Assembly (NCBI GenBank): GCA_002070645.1
Contig: MWDQ01000138.1
Span: 1 to 44,058 of the forward strand
Length of the DNA stretch: 44,058 nt
DNA from: a candidate division TA06 bacterium ADurb.Bin131
GTDB lineage: Bacteria; Ratteibacteria; UBA8468; B48-G9; DTJG01
Reading direction: 5' to 3'
Shown in pieces: positions 34,146 to 43,564 of the stretch. The notes under the pieces were generated by a model. The model was not told the origin of the DNA and did no database searches. It saw only the letters and a list, made by a program, of their open reading frames with translations. A program made the translations under genes and the position numbers. The number at the start of each line of letters is the position of its first letter. Within the stretch, counting starts at the first letter, position 1.

Positions 34146-35429
34146 TTAAAGGCCTACCTTCTTCATAGTTTCATCCATAAGTCGCATCGCACAATATTTT
34201 CCACACATATTACAAACCTCATCCGAAACAATCTTCTGTGAGGACCTGATTTTCTTAAATCTGAACGGATTAATAGAGAGATTTTCCTGCTGATGCCAAT
34301 CGCGTTTATACCTTGCCTGTGCCATGGACTCATCATATTTCTGCGCCTGTATGTTTCCACGCGCAATGTCTGCTGCATGGGCTGCAATTCTTGAAGCAAC
34401 AACACCATCCTCAACATCCTCAATTGTTGGCAGAGCAAGATGTTCGCTGGGTGTTACATAACACAAAAAATCAGCGCCTGCCCATCCAGCAATTGCACCA
34501 CCAATCGCTGATGTTATATGGTCATACCCAGGAGCAATATCTGTTACAATTGGACCCAACAAATATAGTGGAGCACCACCACATATTGACTTTGCAAGAT
34601 GAACATTTGGAACAATCTGATTAAGAGGAACATGCCCAGGACCTTCAATAATCAATTGAACATCTGCATCCCGCGCCTTTTCAACACATCTTCCCAGTGT
34701 CAAAAGTTCTGACATTTGAAGGTTATCGGTTGCATCAGCGAGACATCCAGGACGCAGTCCATCTCCAAGGCTCAAAATAAGGTCATACTTACGAGCAAGT
34801 TCAATAAGTCGATCAAAATTCGAATATAAAGGATTCTCTTTCCCTGTTAAAGCCATCCAGCTAACAATAAATGCTCCGCCACGGCTCACCACGCCTGTTT
34901 TTCTTGTTTTCTTTTTAAGAATATCCAGAGATGAAAGTGTTACACCGCAATGAACAGTTACAAAAGAAACACCATCCTTTGCATGCCTTTCAATAACATC
35001 AAAAATATCATCTTCTTTAAGTGCTTCAATTGTTCCGTGTTTTTCTATTGATTCTATTACTGCCTGATATATTGGCACAGATCCAACAGGAACTGAACTT
35101 GCATTAACTATCTTTTTTCTTATTGTATCAAGGTTTCCACCAGTACTTAAATCCATTACAGTATCTGTTTTAAGTTCACATGCTCTGTTAAGTTTTTTTA
35201 GTTCAAATGAAACATCACACACATCAGGAGAAGTACCGATATTTGTATTCACCTTTATGGTAAGATTTTCCCCTATTGCCTTGATTGAATCTCTGTGTTT
35301 GACAATAACAGATTTTCCCTCAGCAATAGACATAGCAAGTTTTTCAGCATCAATGTTTTCCTCTTTAGCCACGCTTCTTACTGCACTGGTAATAATCCCT
35401 TTTTTTGCCTGCTGTTTTTCAAGAATCAT
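34146..35429 (-). CDS. thiC: Phosphomethylpyrimidine synthase ThiC
   Basis: A 427-aa radical SAM enzyme converting aminoimidazole ribotide to the thiamine pyrimidine HMP-P. Motifs: [86 protein letters not shown] and [15 protein letters not shown]. The C-terminal cluster reads CNMCGKYC, that is C-x2-C-x3-C rather than the C-x2-C-x4-C of E. coli ThiC; shorter ThiC proteins of this size commonly look so. The start overlaps ilvD by 4 bp, so there is no room for the usual upstream TPP riboswitch. Confidence 0.97.
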   Translation of the reverse strand: MILEKQQAKKGIITSAVRSVAKEENIDAEKLAMSIAEGKSVIVKHRDSIKAIGENLTIKVNTNIGTSPDVCDVSFELKKLNRACELKTDTVMDLSTGGNLDTIRKKIVNASSVPVGSVPIYQAVIESIEKHGTIEALKEDDIFDVIERHAKDGVSFVTVHCGVTLSSLDILKKKTRKTGVVSRGGAFIVSWMALTGKENPLYSNFDRLIELARKYDLILSLGDGLRPGCLADATDNLQMSELLTLGRCVEKARDADVQLIIEGPGHVPLNQIVPNVHLAKSICGGAPLYLLGPIVTDIAPGYDHITSAIGGAIAGWAGADFLCYVTPSEHLALPTIEDVEDGVVASRIAAHAADIARGNIQAQKYDESMAQARYKRDWHQQENLSINPFRFKKIRSSQKIVSDEVCNMCGKYCAMRLMDETMKKVGL

Positions 35430-37093
35430 ATTTTATTCCTCAAAATAGCGCCTGTAGAGGCACTTGTAACAAGCATCCTGTATCTTGAAAGAACCCCTGT
35501 AAGTTCTTTCTCAGGATGCTTTATTTTAGAAAGACGTCTGGAAATCTCCTGGTCTGATAGATGAACATTCAGTTTTCTTTCAGGAATATTAACCTCGATA
35601 ATATCGCCATCTTCAATACAAGCAATCGGCCCTCCCAGTGCGGCCTCAGGGCTTATATGCCCTATGCAGGCGCCTCTTGTTCCACCAGAAAATCTTCCAT
35701 CTGTTAAAAGCACAACATATTCACCAAGTCCTTTACCTGATATTGCTGATGTTACAGCAAGCATTTCCCTCATTCCTGGTCCGCCTTTTGGGCCTTCATA
35801 ACGAATCACAACAACATCTCCTTTTTTGATTTTTCCTTCAAGAACAGCAGAAAGACATTTTTCTTCACCATCAAAAACTCTTGCAGGTCCTTTGTGAACC
35901 ATTATTCCGCTGGCAACCGCTGATTGTTTAACAACACTTCCATCAGGCGCAAGATTTCCTTTAAGTACTGCTATTCCGCCTTCCTTTGTGTATGGGTTGT
36001 CTATTTTTCTAATAACAGACGCATCGAGATTTTTTGCGCCTTCAGCAATCTGTTTTATACTCTGGCCCATAACATTAACCTGGTCAGCATTCATAAGTCC
36101 TGCCTCATAAAGTTCCTTTATTACAGCAGGAATCCCACCTGCTCTATCGAGATCCTCCATATGGTGTGAACCAGCGGGCGAAATCCTGCAGAGGTTTGGA
36201 ACCTTTTTGCTGATACCATCAAATGTTTCAAGGGTAAGGTTGATACCTGCCTCGCTGGCAATCGCAGGAAGATGCAGAACAGTATTTGTTGAAGCACCTA
36301 TTGCCATATCAACAGCAATTGCATTTTCAAAGGACTTCAGCGTTATGATATCTCGAATTTTAATAGCATTATTCACAAGATCCATTATACGCATACCTGC
36401 TTTTTTTGCCAATCGAATCCTCATTGAACTAACAGCAGGAATTGTACCATTATATGGAAGAGAAATCCCCAGTGCTTCAGAAATACAATTCATTGAATTT
36501 GCTGTAAACATTCCTGAGCATGAACCACATGTTGGACAGGCATATTCTTCAAGTTGTTCAATCTGGCTTTCAGTCATTTCTCCAGATGAAAATTTCCCCA
36601 CTGCCTCGCATACAGAGATATAGTCAACAACCCCTATACCAGGGCAATTTCCAGCGAGCATTGGACCGCCACTTATCAGTATTGAAGGCAGGTTTAATCT
36701 TAATGCAGCCATCATCATACCAGGTATAATTTTGTCACAGTTTGGTATCAAAACAATACCATCAAAACCATGAGCCATTGCCATTATCTCTATTGAATCA
36801 GCAATAATTTCTCTTGAAACAAGAGAATATCTCATACCCTCATGCCCCATTGCTATGCCATCACAAACCCCGATTGTTCTAAACTCAATTGGAGTACCAC
36901 CCGCAATTCTGATACCATCCTTAACTGCCTGAGATATCTTATCAAGATGTATATGTCCGGGCACAACCTCATTACCAGAATTACACACACCAATAAACGG
37001 TCTCTTTATTTCTTCATCCGTAAGACCAGTTGCCTTGAGTAAACTCCGCAAAGGCGCATGAAGCACTCCTTGTTTTATAGCATCACTTTTCAT
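35426..37093 (-). CDS. ilvD: Dihydroxy-acid dehydratase
   Basis: A 555-aa iron-sulfur dehydratase for valine, leucine and isoleucine synthesis. Cluster cysteines are visible in [27 protein letters not shown] and [17 protein letters not shown]; the substrate and metal region [10 protein letters not shown] and the C-terminal fold are complete. The ATG at 37093 follows GGGGGC and fits the usual N-terminus ([20 protein letters not shown]); the frame extends 11 codons upstream without homology. First gene of a compact five-gene operon with a good promoter at 37142-37170. Confidence 0.97.
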   Translation of the reverse strand: MKSDAIKQGVLHAPLRSLLKATGLTDEEIKRPFIGVCNSGNEVVPGHIHLDKISQAVKDGIRIAGGTPIEFRTIGVCDGIAMGHEGMRYSLVSREIIADSIEIMAMAHGFDGIVLIPNCDKIIPGMMMAALRLNLPSILISGGPMLAGNCPGIGVVDYISVCEAVGKFSSGEMTESQIEQLEEYACPTCGSCSGMFTANSMNCISEALGISLPYNGTIPAVSSMRIRLAKKAGMRIMDLVNNAIKIRDIITLKSFENAIAVDMAIGASTNTVLHLPAIASEAGINLTLETFDGISKKVPNLCRISPAGSHHMEDLDRAGGIPAVIKELYEAGLMNADQVNVMGQSIKQIAEGAKNLDASVIRKIDNPYTKEGGIAVLKGNLAPDGSVVKQSAVASGIMVHKGPARVFDGEEKCLSAVLEGKIKKGDVVVIRYEGPKGGPGMREMLAVTSAISGKGLGEYVVLLTDGRFSGGTRGACIGHISPEAALGGPIACIEDGDIIEVNIPERKLNVHLSDQEISRRLSKIKHPEKELTGVLSRYRMLVTSASTGAILRNKI

Positions 37094-37141
37094 TTTGCCC
37101 CCATTGATTGTCTTTGCTAACGCCAAAGTATTTTATAATGT

Positions 37142-37170
37142 ATTATCACTATACACTCTGTACTTTCCAA
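37142..37170 (-). promoter_or_regulatory. Promoter of the ilvD-thiC-def-nadB-gltA operon
   Basis: Minus strand -35 TTGGAA (37165-37170, 4 of 6), a 17-nt spacer, -10 GATAAT (37142-37147, 5 of 6). The leader would be about 40 nt. A second A/T-rich -10-like TAAAAT at 37130-37135 has no good -35. Confidence 0.5.
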
Positions 37171-37204
37171 TTCTCGGGTTTTCCCATTATTTCTTTGTTT
37201 TGCA

Positions 37205-37450
37205 TTTTTCATTTTACATCTTGAAATCCCTTGTTCTTTCCATCTTCCTGAAAACCCCCCTTTCCCCCTTTGTAAAAGGGGGAAATAGAAGGAGGACTTT
37301 TTCAAGGGGGAATTAGGGGGGATTTTTCAAAGGGGGAAGAAAAAAGGGGTGATTTTCCAAAGGGGAACTTCAACTACTTCCCTCTTTTATAATTTCTTAT
37401 TATTTCCCTCTTTAATAAAGGGAGAATTTTCAAAGAAGCAACTAAAGGGT
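37205..37450. repeat. Array of dispersed G/C-run repeats between pfkA and ilvD
   Basis: The 379-nt gap (37094-37472) holds the ilvD promoter and then about five units built on AAAACCCCCC, TTTCCCCCTTTG, TAAAAGGGGGAAA, TTTTCAAGGGGGAATTAGG, GGGATTTTTCAAAGGGGG and GGTGATTTTCCAAAGGGG. Several pairs can fold back (CCCCCTTTG-TAAAAGGGGG). Unit spacing is irregular. No gene is supported here. Confidence 0.7.
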
Positions 37451-37472
37451 ATATCCCTTTATACCTTGTTAT

Positions 37473-38441
37473 TTATATTGCCATCGCATCAACAAGTTTA
37501 ATTTTTTCTTCTGATATTTCTATCTTTGATGATATAACCTTTTCGAGGGGAACCCTGATAATCTTTTTCCCTGAAATTCCTGTCATAAAACATTTTTCCC
37601 CTTCTAAAAGGCCCCTGACAACCTCGCTTCCAAACATTGTTGCAAGACATCTTGTCTGATATGTTGGAATTCCACCCCTCTGTATATATCCGAGCACACA
37701 GTACCGCGCCTCAGCACCAGGCATCTCTTTATTGATTTCATTCGCAAGGATATGCGCTTTTCCTGCTCCCTCGGCAACCACTATCAAAGAACTGATTTTT
37801 CCACGTACTCTGTCTGTTTCGAGAACATTGATAATCTGCTGTATTGTAATGGGTTTTTCTGGTAAGACAACAACCTCTGCCCCTGCTGCGATTGCAACCT
37901 CGAGAGCAAGAAAGCCATGTTCTCTTCCCATAACCTCAACAACAAATATCCTTTCGTGGCTTGTTGCAGTATCCCTTATCTTATCTATTGCATCCAATGC
38001 AGTATTTACCGCAGTATCAAAACCAACAGTGTAGTCAGTCCCATACACATCATTATCAATTGAGGCAGGAATAAATCCAACAGGTATATTAAAATTGTTA
38101 TGAAAGGCATGAGCCCCGCGGCTTGAACCATCCCCGCCTATTACAACCAAACCATCAATACCTGCGTCTTTAAGATTTCTAAAGCATACCTCTTGAACAT
38201 CCATCTGCTTAAATTCCGGGAATCTTATGGTTCTAAGAATTGTACCACCCCTATTTATAATCCCGCTAACACTTCGCGCATTAAGAGGCATAATATCATT
38301 TTCGTATAACCCTCTGAATCCCCTTTTAATTCCACAAACATCTATTCCCATTCCGAGGGATGTTCTAACAACAGACCTGATGGCACAGTTCATCCCTGGA
38401 GCATCACCACCACTTGTTAAAAGCCCAATTTTTTTCATCAT
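37473..38441 (-). CDS. pfkA: ATP-dependent 6-phosphofructokinase
   Basis: A 322-aa enzyme converting fructose 6-phosphate to fructose 1,6-bisphosphate. Motifs: IGLLTSGGDAPGMNCAIR, KRGFRGLYEN, LVVIGGDGSSRGA (Gly after GGD indicates ATP rather than pyrophosphate), PASIDNDVYGTDYTVGFDTA with catalytic Asp, VVEVMGREHGFLAL and CVLGYIQRGGIPTYQTR. The ATG at 38441 shares one base with the TGA of the aldolase gene (TGATG), so the two enzymes of successive glycolytic steps are translationally coupled. An in-frame TTG one codon upstream is a less likely start. Confidence 0.97.
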   Translation of the reverse strand: MMKKIGLLTSGGDAPGMNCAIRSVVRTSLGMGIDVCGIKRGFRGLYENDIMPLNARSVSGIINRGGTILRTIRFPEFKQMDVQEVCFRNLKDAGIDGLVVIGGDGSSRGAHAFHNNFNIPVGFIPASIDNDVYGTDYTVGFDTAVNTALDAIDKIRDTATSHERIFVVEVMGREHGFLALEVAIAAGAEVVVLPEKPITIQQIINVLETDRVRGKISSLIVVAEGAGKAHILANEINKEMPGAEARYCVLGYIQRGGIPTYQTRCLATMFGSEVVRGLLEGEKCFMTGISGKKIIRVPLEKVISSKIEISEEKIKLVDAMAI

Positions 38442-39514
38442 CAATATCCAAAGTCGGCTCTTACAGATAAAATTTGTCTTGTTCCCTGCTTTATCAATGA
38501 TTTTGCTTCATCTGTCATTGAAGAAAACTTATACCACCATGGTAAAGACATTGCCCTGGCAAGTTTTCTTATTACATTAATTCGCGGAATTGCAATTCTT
38601 GCAAAGGACTCTTCGAGTGTATCCCAATCTTTTGTGGCAGGATCTGTAAATGCTTCCTTAAAATATGCCCTTCCACACATAGGACCTGATATTAAATCAC
38701 ACACAATGCCGTATTGAGCACAGTATTGTTCAAAATCAACCGCTGCACTCAAAAGAAGCATTGGTCTCGGAGAAATTTTTTCCATTTCCATTGCTGAATC
38801 TCTTACAACCTGTGGACTTGAAATTTGAATAATCTTTCCATCTTCTTCAGTCCATAACAATGGTATCTGTGTTTTATAAAAATGCCCGAGTGGACCAAAA
38901 TCCTTTGCCATTGCCACAACTCCATCAGGAAGCCGTTTTGCAAAATCCACCTTACTTTCACCTGGTAGTTGAAAAAGCAATGTCTCTGTAAAAAGTGGCC
39001 TATTAAGTTTCTGGGCTGCCTCAAATGCGGTTGAAGCAAATTCAATGTTTTTCTCCCAACTCTCTTTGTGCGCGGGATTAAGTTTAACAAGTATCTTAAA
39101 CCCATCAACAGCACTAACCACATCCTCTGGTTTAACCGAAAACCTTGCTATCTGACCTAATCCACCATCAACTGACTGGGTATTGGTATCCTCAAGTCGT
39201 CCTATAAGCATTACATCCTTACCAAGCACCTCCCTGAAATTAGGAGAAAGATATGCAAGATGATTAAAAAGGGCTGCAGTTGCATTTCCTCTTAACCTTC
39301 TGGCAAACCTTAAACAAACCTCCTTCACATCATTATCATCCGGCTTCTTATTAAGGCCAATATGCTTAAAATATGACTCTGTAAGTTTAAGATATGAACT
39401 ATGCTGGTCTGATGCAAAAACATCAAACACACCTTCAGGAGAATACCTCGCAAGGGTTTTAAAAATCTCCTCACTCACTCCAACACCATCTCTATACTGC
39501 GCAAAATTTTTCAT
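38441..39514 (-). CDS. Class I aldolase of the LacD/YihT type
   Basis: A 357-aa TIM-barrel protein. GVFDVFASDQHSSYLKL resembles the N-terminal D-Q-R-G-S-L segment of LacD (tagatose 1,6-bisphosphate aldolase) and YihT; LLLSAAVDFEQYCAQYG followed by GPMCGRAYFKEAF matches the C-terminal phosphate-binding S-A-G and G-R-A-x-W/F segments. The Lys of HFYKTQIPLLW is the likely Schiff-base lysine by comparison with the K-V-E-x-P site of that family (inference). Neighbouring pfkA in the same operon makes fructose 1,6-bisphosphate cleavage the most plausible role; tagatose or sulfo-sugar substrates cannot be excluded. Strong Shine-Dalgarno AGGAGGTG. Confidence 0.82.
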   Translation of the reverse strand: MKNFAQYRDGVGVSEEIFKTLARYSPEGVFDVFASDQHSSYLKLTESYFKHIGLNKKPDDNDVKEVCLRFARRLRGNATAALFNHLAYLSPNFREVLGKDVMLIGRLEDTNTQSVDGGLGQIARFSVKPEDVVSAVDGFKILVKLNPAHKESWEKNIEFASTAFEAAQKLNRPLFTETLLFQLPGESKVDFAKRLPDGVVAMAKDFGPLGHFYKTQIPLLWTEEDGKIIQISSPQVVRDSAMEMEKISPRPMLLLSAAVDFEQYCAQYGIVCDLISGPMCGRAYFKEAFTDPATKDWDTLEESFARIAIPRINVIRKLARAMSLPWWYKFSSMTDEAKSLIKQGTRQILSVRADFGY

Positions 39515-39526
39515 CTAACACCTCCT

Positions 39527-39735
39527 GTTTATTTTTCAATATTTCCAAAAGTTTCTATAACCTTCGTCTAAATCCCCCTCGCCCCCTTTATAAAAGGGGG
39601 AAATAGGGGAGAGAACTTTTTCAAAGGGGGAAATAGGGGAGAGAACTTTTTCAAGGGGGAACTTCAACTACTTCCCTCTTTCATAATTTCTTATTTTTCC
39701 CCTCTTTCGTAAAGAAGGGTTGGGGGAGATTTTTC
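39527..39735. repeat. Array of dispersed repeats between purE and the aldolase gene
   Basis: It starts with GTTTATTTTTCAATATTTCC, AAAAGTTTCTATAACC (39527-39563, the leader also present at 14259-14293), then AAATCCCCCTCGCCCCC, TTTATAAAAGGGGGAAATAGG, and two tandem copies of GGGGAGAGAACTTTTTCAA (39606-39653). A fold-back CTCTTTCGTAAAGAAGGG is at 39701-39718. No gene is supported in 39515-39750. Confidence 0.7.
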
Positions 39736-39750
39736 ATTTTTCCCAATGTC

Positions 39751-40209
39751 TTATTTCAAAGAATTCTTAAATTCTTTTAGTTTCTTTTTTAGATTGTCAT
39801 CACTAAGAGAAATTATTTCTATCGCGAAAATTGCAGCATTTTTTACACCTGCCTTACCAATAGCCATTGTTCCAACAGGCACCCCACCCGGCATCTGAAC
39901 CATAGAATAAAGCGAATCAACACCTTTAATCTCGCTTGTTGGCAGAGGAACGCCTATAACAGGCAGGATGGTTTTTGCTGCAACTACACCCGGAAGATGC
40001 GCAGACATACCAGCACAGGCAATAATTACCCTTATTCCTTTTTCTTCAGCGGTTTCTGCAAATTCAATTGTCTTATCTAAACTTCTATGAGCAGATATCA
40101 CCTCAACACTATAAGGCACCCCAAATTTTTCAAGTATCTCCTTTGCGGCCTCAGCAAAAACAAGGTCATTTTGACTTCCAAAAACAATCACAACTAGTGG
40201 TTTTTGCAT
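39751..40209 (-). CDS. purE: N5-CAIR mutase (class I PurE)
   Basis: A 152-aa enzyme rearranging N5-carboxyaminoimidazole ribonucleotide in purine synthesis. VVIVFGSQNDLVFAEAAKEI, VEVISAHRSLDK (catalytic His), CAGMSAHLPGVVAAKTILPV, GVDSLYSMVQMPGGVPVGTM and IGKAGVKNAA are class I signatures (a class II enzyme would differ at the AHLPG loop). PurK, its usual partner, is not in the window. The ATG shares one base with the dapL stop (TAATG). Confidence 0.96.
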   Translation of the reverse strand: MQKPLVVIVFGSQNDLVFAEAAKEILEKFGVPYSVEVISAHRSLDKTIEFAETAEEKGIRVIIACAGMSAHLPGVVAAKTILPVIGVPLPTSEIKGVDSLYSMVQMPGGVPVGTMAIGKAGVKNAAIFAIEIISLSDDNLKKKLKEFKNSLK

Positions 40210-41372
40210 TATTTTTCTCCCATTACATTAGACATTTTTTCCATTGCCTTTTTTATTTTTTCTTCATCAATGGTAAGAGCAAACCTTACATATCCCTCGC
40301 CAGAATCTCCAAAACCAATCCCAGGGGTAACAATAATGTTTGCTTTTAACAATAACTTTTCTGCAAAGGATAAAGAACCCTCATTAATCTTTAACCAGAG
40401 GTAAAAGGTTGCCTGAGGTATTTTAACCTGAAAATTAAGTTTTCTCAAGCACTCTACAAGTACATCTCGACGCTTCTGGTATGTTTTTCTCATTTGTTCA
40501 ACATCATCCTGTGGCCCTGAAAGACATTCAATACCTGCAATCTGAATCGCCTCAAATGTTCCAGAATCAATATTTTCCTTCAGGGTTGCAAGCCCTGAAA
40601 CAAGTTTTTCATTTCCACACGCCCATCCAATCCTCCATCCAGTCATATTGTATGTCTTGGAAAGTGAATGTATTTCTATGCCAATATCTTTTGCGCCTGG
40701 AATAGACAGAAAACTTGTTGGCCTTTTTCCATCAAAATAAATCTCGTGATATGCTGCATCATACAGAATAATCAGTCCTCGTTTCTTGCAAAAAGCAACC
40801 GCTTCTTTTAGAAATGAAGAATCGGCACAGGCGGACGTAGGATTATTCGGATAGTTAAGGTATAAAATTTTTGCATTTTTCAGAATACTATCAGGAATCT
40901 TACCAAAATCAGGAAGAAAATCGTTCTGTTCCTTTAATGGCATAAAATATGGAATGCCGCCAGCGAGAATTGTGCCTATCTGATAAACAGGATAGCCGGG
41001 TTCTGGAATAAGGTTTACATCTCCTGGATTAATAAATGCAAGAGGAAAATGGGCTATTCCTTCCTTTGATCCTATTAGAACACATATTTCTTTTTCAAAA
41101 TCAAGATCAACATCACTGTATTTTTTGTAATAGTCTGCTATTGCTCGTCTAAAATCAGATCGTCCCTTTCCAAAAGGATATCTGTAAACAGATGGGTCAT
41201 CAACTGCTCGTTTCATTGCTTCAACAACCCTCTTCGGTGTTGGAAGATCAGGATCTCCAACGCCAAAACTTATAACCTCATACCCTTCAGAGATTAAACT
41301 CTTTCTTTTCTTATCTATCTCAGCAAAAAGATATGGCGGTAGTTCATTCATTTTCTTGCTTAATTCAAACAT
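40209..41372 (-). CDS. dapL: LL-diaminopimelate aminotransferase
   Basis: A 387-aa PLP aminotransferase converting tetrahydrodipicolinate directly to LL-DAP, a lysine and peptidoglycan route used by PVC bacteria, Chlamydia, plants and some others. VISFGVGDPDLPTPKRVVEA, YRYPFGKGRSDFRRAIADYY, YLNYPNNPTSA, LYDAAYHEIYFDG and the PLP-lysine motif IHSLSKTYNMTGWRIGWACG are clear. A GGAGGGAG Shine-Dalgarno precedes the ATG. dapB is 114 nt upstream, supporting the DapL rather than a general aspartate aminotransferase call. Confidence 0.92.
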   Translation of the reverse strand: MFELSKKMNELPPYLFAEIDKKRKSLISEGYEVISFGVGDPDLPTPKRVVEAMKRAVDDPSVYRYPFGKGRSDFRRAIADYYKKYSDVDLDFEKEICVLIGSKEGIAHFPLAFINPGDVNLIPEPGYPVYQIGTILAGGIPYFMPLKEQNDFLPDFGKIPDSILKNAKILYLNYPNNPTSACADSSFLKEAVAFCKKRGLIILYDAAYHEIYFDGKRPTSFLSIPGAKDIGIEIHSLSKTYNMTGWRIGWACGNEKLVSGLATLKENIDSGTFEAIQIAGIECLSGPQDDVEQMRKTYQKRRDVLVECLRKLNFQVKIPQATFYLWLKINEGSLSFAEKLLLKANIIVTPGIGFGDSGEGYVRFALTIDEEKIKKAMEKMSNVMGEK

Positions 41373-41486
41373 ACTCCCTCCGTTAAGTATTCAATAAATC
41401 TTGTTCAATTAAGTAATCAGGAATAAAAAGTCAAACATCCATCGCGAAATGCAAAAATCCAAAATAAACTAGTTTCTACTTTTCTC

Positions 41487-42293
41487 TCAACGTGATTTTC
41501 TCAGCCAATCAATAACATCCTTCATTTCATAAAACCCCTGACTTTTACTATAAATAAATCTTGCAGCAGAAATAGCACCAGAAGCAAATGACTCTCTGCT
41601 AAAACACTTATGTGTTATCTCGAGAGTTTCTCCTGTTCCTCCGAATAATACACTGTGTTCACCAATAATCTCTGAAATTCTGACAGAATGTATCCCGATT
41701 TCATCTTTTGTTCTTGGTCCTGGCTTTCCCTGTCTTCCATAAACAAACCCTTCCCGGTCTTTTCTGTTTCTAACCCTGTTTATTATTTCTCCGATTTTCA
41801 AAGCAGTTCCACTGGGCGCATCTTTTTTGTTATGGTGGTGGGTTTCTATTATCTCAACCTCATAATCATCCCCGAGCATACGGGTTGCTGATTCAACAAT
41901 CTCCATCATAATGTTAACACCTATGCTCATATTAGGAGAAATAATCAATGGAATATGGTTTGCTGCATCTTTGATAGTAATCATCTGTTCTTGCGAAAAG
42001 CCTGTTGTTCCAATTACAAGTTTTGTTTTTTTCTTTTTTGCATGTTCAATGTTTGTCAGGGTTGCCTCTGGACTTGTGAAATCAATCAGAACATCTACTG
42101 ACTGTGGCGCACTCTCAAAACCATCTGATATCTTTATTCCTGGTAATACCTCTTTGCCGATAGATGTATGTCCCTTTGCCTCAAAAGCCCAGGCAAGTTG
42201 CATATCAGGACATTTATTCAAAAGAGATATGATTGTACTTCCCATCCTTCCAGATGCACCAGCAACTGCTACCTTGATTTTTTCTTCGTTCAT
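41487..42293 (-). CDS. dapB: 4-hydroxy-tetrahydrodipicolinate reductase
   Basis: A 268-aa NAD(P)H enzyme of lysine/DAP synthesis. VAVAGASGRMGSTII is the nucleotide-binding motif; VLIDFTSPEATLTNIEHA, VIGTTGFSQEQM, ISPNMSIGVNIMMEIV, EIIETHHHNKKDAPSGTAL (catalytic His/Lys region) and LFGGTGETLEITHKCFSRESFASGA complete the signature. The start overlaps murA by 4 bp. Its product is the substrate of DapL encoded downstream. Confidence 0.97.
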   Translation of the reverse strand: MNEEKIKVAVAGASGRMGSTIISLLNKCPDMQLAWAFEAKGHTSIGKEVLPGIKISDGFESAPQSVDVLIDFTSPEATLTNIEHAKKKKTKLVIGTTGFSQEQMITIKDAANHIPLIISPNMSIGVNIMMEIVESATRMLGDDYEVEIIETHHHNKKDAPSGTALKIGEIINRVRNRKDREGFVYGRQGKPGPRTKDEIGIHSVRISEIIGEHSVLFGGTGETLEITHKCFSRESFASGAISAARFIYSKSQGFYEMKDVIDWLRKSR

Positions 42294-43564
42294 TGGATTG
42301 TATCCTTTTCTTTTTTTATATCTGCGCCAAGTTGATTGAGTTTTTTATCAAAATTTTCGTATCCCCTGAACAGGTGATATATTCTTGAAACCTCTGTAGT
42401 CCCATCTGCGGCAAGACCTGCGAGCACAAGAGCCGCACTTGCCCGAAGGTCAGAAGCCATAACCCTTGCACCGAGAAGTTTTTTTACACCTCTAACAATT
42501 GCTCTTGGACCATCAAGTTGAATATTTGCACCAAGACGATTAAGTTCTCCTGCATGGATAAACCTTTCAGGAAATACCTTTTCAGTGATTACACTAACCC
42601 CATCAGCAAGTGATAAAAAAGCCATCATCTGCGCCTGAAGATCTGTTGGAAATCCTGGATAAGCAAGTGTAACAACATCAACTGATTTCCATTCTCGAAT
42701 GCCTTTTATTGAAATAAAATTTTTTCCTGTCTCAACAGATACCCCTGTTTCTGTAATCCTTTCTATAAATGCTCCCATATGAAATGGCTGACATTTTTTT
42801 ACACAAACATTGCCCCCTGTTATTGCCCCAGCAAGAACAAATGTCCCTGCCTCAATCCTGTCAGGAATAACCGAATACTCAACACCATCAAGTTTTTTTA
42901 CTCCCTTGATAGTAATACACGGAGAACCAATGCCTGTTATTTTTGCGCCCATCTTTACAAGAAAGTTTGCAAGATCACTTACCTCTGGTTCGCAGGCAGC
43001 AAACTCAATGATTGTTGTCCCTTTTGCAAGAACAGCCGCACACATAACATTTGCGGTTGCCAGAACACTCGAACCAAATGTTCCTCCAAGAAAAACATGG
43101 TTGCCCTTTAATCCTTTTTTTGCGTCAGCAATAACATATCCATCCTCAATTTTTACATCAACCCCAAGACGCTGAAGTCCTTTTATATGAAGATCAATAG
43201 GTCTTGGACCAATCACACATCCACCAGGAAGGGAAAACTGTGCCTTTCCTGATCTTGCAACCATTGGGCCAAGCAAAGCAATTGACGCCCTCATTGTTTT
43301 AACAAACTCATACGGCGCATCATATCTGTTTATTCCTGATGGATCTATCTCAACTGTGTGATTCTTAAAACTCACCTTTGCCCCAAGATATTCAAGAATC
43401 TTCACCATTGTTTTGACATCCTGAAGAACCGGAATATTATGTATAATGCTTTTTTTATTGCTCATAATTGAGGCGGCAAGGATTGGAAGCACTGAATTTT
43501 TCGCGCCTGAAGTAATAATTTCGCCTTTAAGTTTTTTCCCACCCTGAATAACAAATTTTTCCAT
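42290..43564 (-). CDS. murA: UDP-N-acetylglucosamine 1-carboxyvinyltransferase
   Basis: A 424-aa enzyme for the first committed step of peptidoglycan synthesis. KFVIQGGKKLKGEIITSGAK, NSVLPILAASIM, MRASIALLGPMVARSGKAQF, the active-site cysteine in LPGGCVIGPRPIDLHIKGL, EAGTFVLAGAITGG, GFPTDLQAQMMAFLSLADG, VFPERFIHAGELNRLGA and DLRASAALVLAGLAADG are present. The active-site Cys implies normal fosfomycin target chemistry. First gene of the murA-dapB pair; promoter at 43611-43639. Confidence 0.97.
   Translation of the reverse strand: MEKFVIQGGKKLKGEIITSGAKNSVLPILAASIMSNKKSIIHNIPVLQDVKTMVKILEYLGAKVSFKNHTVEIDPSGINRYDAPYEFVKTMRASIALLGPMVARSGKAQFSLPGGCVIGPRPIDLHIKGLQRLGVDVKIEDGYVIADAKKGLKGNHVFLGGTFGSSVLATANVMCAAVLAKGTTIIEFAACEPEVSDLANFLVKMGAKITGIGSPCITIKGVKKLDGVEYSVIPDRIEAGTFVLAGAITGGNVCVKKCQPFHMGAFIERITETGVSVETGKNFISIKGIREWKSVDVVTLAYPGFPTDLQAQMMAFLSLADGVSVITEKVFPERFIHAGELNRLGANIQLDGPRAIVRGVKKLLGARVMASDLRASAALVLAGLAADGTTEVSRIYHLFRGYENFDKKLNQLGADIKKEKDTIQ

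Noticed and set aside
37205..37450. Repeat array that might be taken for a CRISPR
   Set aside because: Units differ in length and sequence, there are no constant-size unique spacers, and no cas genes are present.
39701..39718. Hairpin after purE as an intrinsic terminator
   Set aside because: The fold has a bulge and no T run follows on the minus strand; it belongs to the dispersed repeat family.
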